Assembly: GCA_934746785.1 (NCBI GenBank)
Contig: CAKVFO010000113.1
Coordinates: forward strand, 1 to 10,935
Direction of reading: 5' to 3'
Length of the DNA: 10,935 bases
From: an uncultured Clostridium sp.
Lineage (GTDB): Bacteria; Bacillota; Clostridia; Clostridiales; Clostridiaceae
Part shown: piece by piece, positions 1-6,294 of the stretch
How positions within the stretch are numbered: position 1 is the stretch's first letter
Layout of the letters: each line of letters opens with the position of its first letter
Position numbers and translations under genes: made by a program
The notes under the pieces: generated by a model
The model's input: the letters and a program-made list of their open reading frames with translations, nothing else
What the model was told of the DNA's origin: nothing
Database searches by the model: none

Positions 1-69
1 AAAGTAAAACGTGAAATGCTCGCAGCATAAAATTGATTTAATTTTTTTATTTATAATGAGAGCTTTATT

Positions 70-189
70 AAGTGCACTGCTTTTTCAGCGCAGCAAACAC
101 TTTTTTCAGCCATGCAAAAGGTTCTAAAAGCAAAATAATTTCCTATAGAATACAATTTAATTATTTTGCCTTTCGGTTCTTTTGCAGCC
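70..189. repeat. Structured interspersed repeat, copy 1
   Basis: This is a short structured element with a second copy at 3891-4080. From left to right on the plus strand it has a small hairpin (outer arms 70-74 with 98-102, inner arms 77-80 with 90-93), a linker containing CAGCC, and then a long stem. The stem pairs 114-119 with 180-185 and 126-140 with 159-173, with one A-C mismatch in the upper part. Between these paired blocks lies an internal loop with GGTTCT on the left and CGGTTC on the right. The two loop strands are direct copies of each other, not complements. The apical loop (141-158) is short and unrelated to that of copy 2. Read on the minus strand, the element starts immediately at the TAA stop codon of the ABC ATPase gene, so it would form the 3' end of that transcript. 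Function is unknown. It lacks a clean T-run on either side, so I do not call it a plain terminator. Confidence 0.65.
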
Positions 190-912
190 TTAAAGTACCT
201 TTGATAAGAAATCCTTAGTTCTTTCATTTTTAGGATGATTGAAAATTTCATCAGGTGTCCCTTCTTCTAATATATTTCCTCCATCCATAAAGAAAATTCT
301 ATCTCCTACTTCTCTGGCAAATCCCATTTCATGAGTAACAACAACCATTGTCATTCCTTCATTAGCAAGCTTTTTCATTACATTTAAAACTTCACCAACC
401 ATCTCAGGATCTAAAGCTGAAGTAGGCTCATCAAATAACATAACATCTGGTTCCATAGCTAAAGCTCTTGCAATTGCAATTCTCTGCTTTTGACCTCCAG
501 ATAAGGAAGATGGATAAGTCTCAGCTTTATCTTTTAATCCTACCATATCCAGTAAGCCTTCTGCCTTCTCCCTAGCTGCTTTTGGTTCCATTTTTTTAAC
601 CTTAATAGGAGCCAATGTTATATTATCTATAACCTTTTTATGAGGGAATAAATTAAATCCTTGGAAAACCATTCCCATGTTTTCTCTTAACTTATCAATA
701 TTCACCTTTTTATCTGTAATATCATTACCTTCAAACACTATCTTTCCATCTGTTGGAATTTCCAAGAGATTTAAGCATCTTAAGAATGTAGACTTTCCTG
801 ATCCTGAAGGGCCTATTACAACTACAACTTCACCCTTTTTTATATGAGTATCTATACCCTTTAAAACTTCATTTTTGCCAAAACTTTTATGTAAATTTGT
901 AATCTTAATCAC
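190..912 (-). CDS. Polar amino acid ABC transporter, ATP-binding protein (GlnQ/HisP type)
   Basis: This is the cytoplasmic ATPase that powers import of a polar amino acid through the adjacent permease. All ABC motifs are visible in the 240-residue product: Walker A GPSGSGKST (34-42), Q-loop Gln84 in MVFQGFNLFP, signature LSGGQ (137-141), Walker B MLFDEP with Asp161 and Glu162, and switch His194. Length is normal for the PAAT family. The start is a GTG at 910-912 that overlaps the end of the permease gene by 8 bp, indicating translational coupling as the last gene of the binding protein-permease-ATPase operon. The coding sequence ends at a TAA immediately followed by repeat copy 1, and there is no conventional terminator before that repeat. 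The family is certain. Substrate cannot be read from the ATPase. Confidence 0.96.
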   Translation of the reverse strand: MIKITNLHKSFGKNEVLKGIDTHIKKGEVVVVIGPSGSGKSTFLRCLNLLEIPTDGKIVFEGNDITDKKVNIDKLRENMGMVFQGFNLFPHKKVIDNITLAPIKVKKMEPKAAREKAEGLLDMVGLKDKAETYPSSLSGGQKQRIAIARALAMEPDVMLFDEPTSALDPEMVGEVLNVMKKLANEGMTMVVVTHEMGFAREVGDRIFFMDGGNILEEGTPDEIFNHPKNERTKDFLSKVL

Positions 913-1576
913 TAGTCTTCATTCTCCTTTCAAGATAATTCATAAGTCTTCCTAATGAGAAAGTTAATATAAAGTAAAACACAGCTGCAACCATTAATGG
1001 TTCCAAAGAAAGATATGTAGCTCCTTGAACTATCTTAGCTGAAAAAGTCAACTCTCCAACTCCTAAAACAGAAGCCATTGACGATTCTTTAATAACAGCT
1101 ACAAATTCATTCCCGATTGCAGGTAAAATATTTTTAATAGCTTGTGGGAAAATTATAAGCCTCATAGTCATAGCTTTCGACATTCCCAAGCTTCTTGCTG
1201 CTTCTGCTTGTCCCTTATCTACGCCTTCAATTCCAGCTCTGATAATTTCAGCAACATAAGCAGCAGAATTTAAAGCAATAGCAACTATTGCTGCAGTTAA
1301 TGCATCAACATCAATATTAAATATTAACTTTGTACCAGAATACACCATCAATATTTGTAACAATATTGGTGTTCCTCTAATAACTTCTACATATATACCT
1401 GCAATAACTTTTAAAGGTTTGATTCTCCAAATTGATATATTAGAATCCTTCATTAAAAATAATATTGCCCCAAGAATAGTTCCAATACATACAGTGATAA
1501 GTGATATAACTAAAGTAAGCCCAACTCCAGTTAAATATTTAGGAAAATAATTTTCTAAAAATCCAAAACTAAACAT
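905..1576 (-). CDS. Polar amino acid ABC transporter, permease (HisM/GlnP type)
   Basis: This is the integral membrane channel subunit of the importer, 223 residues. Hydrophobic segments near 17-42, 56-80, 93-112, 141-160 and 190-210 fit the usual five-helix PAAT permease fold. The EAA loop (EAARSLGMS, 125-133), which docks onto the ATPase, is intact and followed by the typical RLIIFPQAIKNILPAIGNEF stretch. The ATG at 1574-1576 is preceded by an AGGGGG ribosome binding site. The gene lies 23 bp downstream of the binding protein and overlaps the ATPase start by 8 bp. PAAT permeases may work as homodimers or heterodimers. Only one permease gene is present here, so a homodimer is likely. Confidence 0.96.
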   Translation of the reverse strand: MFSFGFLENYFPKYLTGVGLTLVISLITVCIGTILGAILFLMKDSNISIWRIKPLKVIAGIYVEVIRGTPILLQILMVYSGTKLIFNIDVDALTAAIVAIALNSAAYVAEIIRAGIEGVDKGQAEAARSLGMSKAMTMRLIIFPQAIKNILPAIGNEFVAVIKESSMASVLGVGELTFSAKIVQGATYLSLEPLMVAAVFYFILTFSLGRLMNYLERRMKTSD

Positions 1577-1599
1577 AATAATTTCCCCCTGTGCTGCGT

Positions 1600-2433
1600 C
1601 TACTTATTTGCAACCTGATTTTTAGCAGCTAAATCATTTGCTTCAAGAATATACTTATCTAAGTCTCCTGAATCCTTTAATCTTGCAATTGTTTTATTTA
1701 TTGATTCCACTAATTTAGTTGAACCCTTTTTAACACCAACTGCATTTCCGCCACCCTCAGCTTCAAAAGCAATTTCAGATACTGCAAGTTCAGAATTATT
1801 TTCTACTGCCATTGCTGCTACTGGCTTTTCAGTTATAATTGCATCTACTTTTCCAGTTTTTAATGTTAATATTAATGAATTAACATCTTGTAATAATGAT
1901 AAATTACCACCCTTAACTTCTTCTTCAGCAATTTGTTGCTGAGTAGATCCTAATTGTGCTCCAATAGCTTTTCCATCTAAATCTGATATTACTTTTAATT
2001 TATCTACATTATCCTTTTTAGCTAAAACTGCATGATTTGCTTCATAATAGATATCTGAGAAATCTACCTGTTCCTTTCTTGAATCTGTTGGATTCATACC
2101 TGAAATAACTGCATCAACTTGATCAGCCTTAAGAGCTGATATTAAAGCATCAAAATCCATTTCCTTAATCTCTAACTCAACGCCTAAGTCTTTAGCAATT
2201 TCATTTGCAAGATCAACATCAAATCCGACTACCTTATCTTTCCCATCAATTACTGCATGAAATTCATAAGGTGCATAGTCTGCTGACATTCCAACTACTA
2301 TCTTTCCATTTTCTTTAATAACTTCTAATTTATCTTTATTTGATTTAGTTGAATTACCACATCCAACTAATGAAACTGTCATAACACCTGCCATTAAAAC
2401 ACTTAATACAACTTTTAAAAATTTCTTCTTCAT
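1600..2433 (-). CDS. Amino acid ABC transporter substrate-binding lipoprotein (SBP_bac_3)
   Basis: This 277-residue lipoprotein captures the amino acid outside the membrane and delivers it to the permease. The N-terminus has a basic start, a hydrophobic core and a lipobox SLVGC, with Cys25 as the predicted lipidated residue. The mature part has the family-3 binding fold: a first strand with VGMSADYAPYEF (47-58), GFDVDLANEIAKDLG (70-84), and ISGMNPTDSRKEQVDFSD (110-127), in which Arg119 is the usual ligand carboxylate contact. LGSTQQQ follows in the second lobe. An ideal GGAGG site at 2441-2445 fixes the ATG at 2431-2433, and a promoter lies at 2471-2500. It is the first gene of the operon. 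Arginine, glutamine, lysine and cystine remain possible substrates. Sequence alone does not decide. Confidence 0.95.
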   Translation of the reverse strand: MKKKFLKVVLSVLMAGVMTVSLVGCGNSTKSNKDKLEVIKENGKIVVGMSADYAPYEFHAVIDGKDKVVGFDVDLANEIAKDLGVELEIKEMDFDALISALKADQVDAVISGMNPTDSRKEQVDFSDIYYEANHAVLAKKDNVDKLKVISDLDGKAIGAQLGSTQQQIAEEEVKGGNLSLLQDVNSLILTLKTGKVDAIITEKPVAAMAVENNSELAVSEIAFEAEGGGNAVGVKKGSTKLVESINKTIARLKDSGDLDKYILEANDLAAKNQVANK

Positions 2434-2470
2434 TTTAGCTCCTCCACTTTTCCTTTTATCTGTAGGTATG

Positions 2471-2500
2471 ATTATACACTACTACTTTATATTTATGCAA
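2471..2500 (-). promoter_or_regulatory. Vegetative promoter of the amino acid transporter operon
   Basis: On the minus strand, a TTGCAT -35 box (2495-2500) and a perfect TATAAT -10 box (2471-2476) are separated by 18 bp. Transcription would start near 2464, giving a leader of about 30 nt before the binding-protein ATG. The leader is too short for a riboswitch, so any regulation should act on the DNA upstream. Confidence 0.75.
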
Positions 2501-2599
2501 TACTTTTCTGATATTTTTTATTTTTTTCTTATAAATATAATATCTCCAAACATTCAAATCCTCATTTTTGCATATTTTTCTTTGCTGAGCTCAGTATTT

Positions 2600-2651
2600 A
2601 TGCATTATTTATGCATAAATTAATGTATATTTTGTATTCATTTTTTATTCA
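2600..2651. promoter_or_regulatory. Possible operator: helically phased ATGCAT-like half-sites
   Basis: The words ATGCAT (2600-2605), ATGCAT (2611-2616), ATGTAT (2623-2628), TGTATTCA (2633-2640) and TTATTCA (2645-2651) follow one another at 10-12 bp steps, placing them on one face of the helix. A perfect 14-bp palindrome, ATTTATGCATAAAT, covers the second unit, and a further ATGCAT lies at 2667-2672. The cluster is in the divergent region between the transporter operon and the P-loop ATPase gene. It resembles the arrangement of arginine-repressor (ArgR/AhrC) half-sites of the TGAAT/ATTCA kind, but the core differs. In AT-rich DNA some of this may be chance, so the assignment is tentative. Confidence 0.3.
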
Positions 2652-2718
2652 CAAGGAACATTAAATATGCATTATCATAAAATATAGTAATTATAAATAT
2701 GAATATAGAGGTTTAAAA

Positions 2719-3804
2719 ATGACTGATTACAAACAAAGACACTTATTCCCTGGTGGAAATACATCAAAAGGATTCTACTCATTCTACAGATATATATTAT
2801 CTCAAGAAGATTCTAATAGAATCATCTGCATAAAAGGCGGCCCTGGAACAGGAAAATCTTCTTTTATGAAAAAAATAGGTAAACATTTCGGCGAAATGGG
2901 TTATTCAATTGAATATCATCATTGCTCATCAGATAATACTTCTCTTGATGGAGTTGTAATTCAAGAATTAAAAGTTGCACTTTTAGATGGAACTTCCCCT
3001 CATATTGTTGATCCAATCAACCCTGGAGCTGTTGATGAAATCTTAAATGTTGGAGTTGCTCTTGACTCTAAATTCTTAGCTAAAAATAAGAAAGATATAA
3101 TAAAAATAAATAAAGAAATAGGAAAAAGCTTCAAACGTGCATATAGGTTCTTAGGAGCTGCTAAATCTATTCATGAAGATTGGAGTATATTAAATTCTGA
3201 ATCATTAAAACCTTTTGCTGTTTCTGATTTAATAGATACTATCTTCAGTTCACTACCTATTGATGACTCAAAACCTGGCCATGGTAATGATCGTCATATC
3301 TTCTCTACAGCCTTTACTCCAAATGGAATTGTAAGCTTTAATGAGGAATTATCAAAAGAAGTTGAAAATTTAATCGTAATAAAAGGTGGTCCTGGACTAG
3401 GAAAATCTGAAATATTAAGAAAGGTTGGATCTCGTCTTCAAAAGTCTGGCTACTTTGTAGAATATCTTCATGATCCATTTATTCCAGAAAGAATTGAAAA
3501 TATACTTATTCCTGAAGCTTCAATTGGAATTTTCACTTCAAATGAAATAAGCAATATTAATTATCCATCAGTAACTTATAGTATGTCTGACTTCTGCAAC
3601 AACTCTTCATTACTAGATAGAGTTGATGAAGTTTTATATGATCAAAAACAATTTGATGCATTAGTAGCAAAAGGATTATCATGTATTAAAAATTCAAAAG
3701 CTCTTCATGACAAACTTGAAAGCTTCTATATACAAGCTATGGATTTTTCTATAGTTGATAAGTTCTTTGATGAAACAGTAAAGAAAATTGAAACCTATAT
3801 CTAA
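2719..3804 (+). CDS. PRK06851-type protein with two P-loop ATPase domains
   Basis: This 361-residue soluble protein resembles the PRK06851 family of hypothetical ATP-binding proteins found in Firmicutes. It contains two Walker A motifs: GGPGTGKS at 40-47 and GGPGLGKS at 223-230. Each is preceded by a similar hydrophobic strand (ICIKGGPG and IVIKGGPG) and followed about 20 residues later by an EYxH motif (EYHH 65-68, EYLH 248-251). The protein therefore looks like an internal duplication of a small NTPase domain. The first half carries a polar CSSDNTSLDG segment (69-78) absent from the second. I see no classical DExx Walker B. Start: the ATG has an AGAGG site at 2706-2710. It is the only plus-strand gene and is transcribed away from the ABC operon. 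No clear terminator follows, so the transcript may run into repeat copy 2. The biochemical role is unknown. Confidence 0.85.
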   Translation: MTDYKQRHLFPGGNTSKGFYSFYRYILSQEDSNRIICIKGGPGTGKSSFMKKIGKHFGEMGYSIEYHHCSSDNTSLDGVVIQELKVALLDGTSPHIVDPINPGAVDEILNVGVALDSKFLAKNKKDIIKINKEIGKSFKRAYRFLGAAKSIHEDWSILNSESLKPFAVSDLIDTIFSSLPIDDSKPGHGNDRHIFSTAFTPNGIVSFNEELSKEVENLIVIKGGPGLGKSEILRKVGSRLQKSGYFVEYLHDPFIPERIENILIPEASIGIFTSNEISNINYPSVTYSMSDFCNNSSLLDRVDEVLYDQKQFDALVAKGLSCIKNSKALHDKLESFYIQAMDFSIVDKFFDETVKKIETYI

Positions 3805-3890
3805 ATGTTTTTGATGAAAGAATTAAATAGAACGTAACTTACTTCTATTAATGTCGGATGTGGTTGGAAGACATCCTGTACTCCTAAATA

Positions 3891-4080
3891 CAAAGTGGCT
3901 GATGCCACGCTTTTCAGTGCAGGAAGCCACTTTGTTACAGCCTGTCAAAAGGTTCTAAAAGCAAAATGGGAGGATAGAAGTAATATTTTTATGCTCCAAA
4001 TCACAACCAGTCGCTTAAAAATATTACTTCTACCTCCTTAAATACTAACGGAAATTTTGCTTTTCGGTTCTTTTGCGCCT
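3891..4080. repeat. Structured interspersed repeat, copy 2 (with long hairpin insert)
   Basis: This is the second and larger copy of the element at 70-189. A perfect 10-bp hairpin stem pairs 3891-3900 with 3925-3934 and encloses GCTTTTCAGTGCAG, nearly the word seen in copy 1. A CAGCC linker follows. The long stem pairs 3946-3950 with 4071-4075 and 3957-3967 with 4054-4064, interrupted by the same GGTTCT/CGGTTC internal loop. Inside sits a hairpin not found in copy 1, with arms 3969-3990 and 4017-4037 (21 bp and one bulged A) and a 26-nt loop. On the minus strand the element begins about 15 nt after the helD stop codon, as copy 1 does after the ABC ATPase gene. A separate small hairpin (3856-3861 with 3871-3876) stands just outside it. 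The rest of the 3805-4097 intergenic region shows no gene. Family and function are unrecognised. Confidence 0.65.
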
Positions 4081-4097
4081 ACAATTATTTTTTATAA

Positions 4098-6191
4098 CTA
4101 TTTTATAACTGCTAATCTATGAAGTGCTCTTGTACACATAATATATTTAACTAAATTAGGAGTATCTTTTAAATCATCAAGTAATACTACTCCATCAAAT
4201 TCAAGTCCTTTTGCGTAATAAGCTGGAAGTAACACAAGACCACCTTTGTATATCATATCTTCTTTATCAAACGTCACCATCTTTATCTTAGGTTTTAATT
4301 GATCTGATATTTCTTTAAGCTGTTCTTTATCCTTAGTTATTATAGCTATACTTTCTAATCCTTCATCTTGAAAGTCTTCAATTATAGCTAATATAGTCTC
4401 TATCTTTTCATCTAAAGATTCAATCTTTTCTTCCATAACTTCATGACCATGTCTTACAAGAGGAACAATCTTATTTTCATCAAGGAATCTATTAGCATAT
4501 TCCATGATTTCTTGAGTTGATCTATAACTCTTATTTAAACTAAACTCTTCTACATTGTTTCCAAATAATTCACTTAAGTTTAACATTGATGGATTTTCCT
4601 CTGTCTTAATTAACCTCTGATTAGAATCTCCAACTATAGTATAACTTCTGCATCCTGTAAGCTCTTTAATAAGCTTAAATTGTGTCATATTATAATCTTG
4701 AGCTTCATCAATAACAACATGCTTATATTCCTTACTACACTTCTTACCTTCGAGTTTAACCATTAAATAAAGTATACCTGCAAGATCCATATATCCTAAA
4801 TGTTCAGTATTGCTTATTCTCTTATATAAACTTATACAATCTTCATTATCTATCCAAGCATTAAGTTCTTCTTTGGAATTCATTAGCCCTCTTACTATTT
4901 CTCTTATTCTAATCCTTCTTCTAAAGTCTAAATCATTCTTTTGAATTTCAAATTCTTCCTTTGTTATTTCAGCCATCTTAGCTTTAATTTCATTATTAAG
5001 TTCTCTTACCAGCTCATCCCTCTTATCCTTTATCTTAGATATAAGTATTCTCTTTATCTTAGCAGACCTTCTGAATAAAGGCATGTGTGCATAATACTTA
5101 GTAAACAGTTCCTTAATTTCTTCAACTGAAACAATTTCTTCACCAAAGAAAGTAACTGGCTTTATATTAAAATAATTTTCATTCATATCTTCAATTGTAT
5201 TATCTAAAAGATCAATAAATGACTTAGATGCCTTATATTTATATTCTTCTAAAGCCTCTTCCTTGCCTATCATTGCTTCTTCAATATATTCCGAAAATCC
5301 TTTAATAGGTTCATTCAATCCTATTTCATCTATAGCAAAGTTTTGGAATGTAGTTTGAGTTATTCCACCTTCTTCACCTAATGAAGGTAAAACTTGTGCT
5401 ATATAATCCATAAATATATCATTAGGACCTAAAACAAGTACCTTATCTCCAAACTGCTTTCTATTATTATACAAAAGATATGATACTCTATGGAGAGCTA
5501 TAGTTGTTTTTCCTGAACCAGCAACACCATTAACAACAACAACCTTATTCTTAGGAGCTCTAATTATATTATCCTGTTCTTCTTGTATTGTCATAACAAT
5601 ATCCTTAAGCTTATCCTCTGAATTCTTAGTTAAAACCATTTGAAGAATATCATCCTTAACATCTAGCGCTGAATCAAATATTCCCTTAAGTTCACCTTTC
5701 TTAACAACTATTTGTCTTCTTCCTAAAAGATTAGCTTCTATTTCCCCCTCAGGTGACATATAGCTGCTCTTTCCTAAAGTTCCTTTATAAAATAAAGATG
5801 CTACAGGTGCTCTCCAGTCTATAATTACTGGTTCGTAATTTTCTTCAGTAGTCATACCAAACCTTCCAATGTATATATCTTCTGCACCTTCATCTTCCTC
5901 AGTAAAGGTAATTTTTCCAAAGTAAGGACTATCCTTTAATATGTTAAATTCTTTTAATCTCTTATCTATTGTTCTATAAGCTTCTTCTTTTACATATCTC
6001 TCATGATCAAAGTATTCAGTAACTTTATCCTCATCATCCTTATACTCCTCTAAATACTCTTTTCTCGATTTAACAATATATTCAGTTATATATTTTCTCT
6101 TTGCTATATAACTTAATGTTTCTATATTTAAAAGATTAACTGTATCTTGTAATTTCTCTTGTTCAATTAAAAATTCCATATCTCTATTCAT
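4098..6191 (-). CDS. helD: HelD-type UvrD-like ATPase (RNA polymerase recycling factor)
   Basis: This 697-residue superfamily 1 helicase-like motor resembles HelD, which in Firmicutes binds core RNA polymerase and uses ATP to release it from stalled or post-termination complexes. The N-terminal 60-80 residues are charged and helical, as in the arm that enters the secondary channel. Walker A is GVAGSGKTT (222-230), motif II is VVIDEAQD (492-499), motif III contains VGDSNQR (520-526), and a YRSTQEI block at 556-562 matches motif IV. The C-terminal TRALHRL (687-693) is motif VI. It is slightly shorter than B. subtilis HelD (about 774). Start: I chose the ATG at 6189-6191 because a GAGAGGAG site lies just upstream. 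An in-frame TTG at 6210-6212 would fall inside that site. It is a single-gene unit, with the ftsH terminator upstream and repeat copy 2 downstream. No convincing own promoter is visible. Confidence 0.9.
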   Translation of the reverse strand: MNRDMEFLIEQEKLQDTVNLLNIETLSYIAKRKYITEYIVKSRKEYLEEYKDDEDKVTEYFDHERYVKEEAYRTIDKRLKEFNILKDSPYFGKITFTEEDEGAEDIYIGRFGMTTEENYEPVIIDWRAPVASLFYKGTLGKSSYMSPEGEIEANLLGRRQIVVKKGELKGIFDSALDVKDDILQMVLTKNSEDKLKDIVMTIQEEQDNIIRAPKNKVVVVNGVAGSGKTTIALHRVSYLLYNNRKQFGDKVLVLGPNDIFMDYIAQVLPSLGEEGGITQTTFQNFAIDEIGLNEPIKGFSEYIEEAMIGKEEALEEYKYKASKSFIDLLDNTIEDMNENYFNIKPVTFFGEEIVSVEEIKELFTKYYAHMPLFRRSAKIKRILISKIKDKRDELVRELNNEIKAKMAEITKEEFEIQKNDLDFRRRIRIREIVRGLMNSKEELNAWIDNEDCISLYKRISNTEHLGYMDLAGILYLMVKLEGKKCSKEYKHVVIDEAQDYNMTQFKLIKELTGCRSYTIVGDSNQRLIKTEENPSMLNLSELFGNNVEEFSLNKSYRSTQEIMEYANRFLDENKIVPLVRHGHEVMEEKIESLDEKIETILAIIEDFQDEGLESIAIITKDKEQLKEISDQLKPKIKMVTFDKEDMIYKGGLVLLPAYYAKGLEFDGVVLLDDLKDTPNLVKYIMCTRALHRLAVIK

Positions 6192-6225
6192 TATAGAATT
6201 AACTCCTCTCAAAAGTAATTTTAAA

Positions 6226-6275
6226 GATTAAAAAGGCTGCCTCAAAATAATTATCAAAACTTTGAGACAGTCCTT
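6226..6275 (-). terminator. Intrinsic terminator of the lepB-ftsH operon
   Basis: Arms 6261-6275 and 6233-6246 form a stem of about 14 bp on the minus strand, with one bulged A and one G-U pair. It is followed by TTTTTAATCTTT. The terminator begins about 20 nt after the ftsH stop codon and separates ftsH from helD. Confidence 0.85.
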
Positions 6276-6294
6276 ACTTTATAAAATCTTTAAA

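Noticed and set aside
16..48. Small hairpin (ATGCT/AGCAT) and T-run at the left edge, possible plus-strand terminator
   Set aside because: The stem is only 5 bp and 13 nt separate it from the T-run. No upstream gene is visible in the window.
51..251. Minus-strand reading frame of 66 codons across repeat copy 1
   Set aside because: It runs in another frame through the end of the ABC ATPase gene and the structured repeat. It has no ribosome binding site or recognisable sequence.
70..4080. Composite transposon bounded by the two structured repeats
   Set aside because: The repeats are in the same orientation, there is no transposase between them, and the enclosed genes are ordinary chromosomal functions. 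No target duplication is evident.
6192..6212. Alternative TTG start adding seven residues to HelD
   Set aside because: The TTG overlaps the GAGAGGAG ribosome binding site that serves the ATG at 6189-6191.
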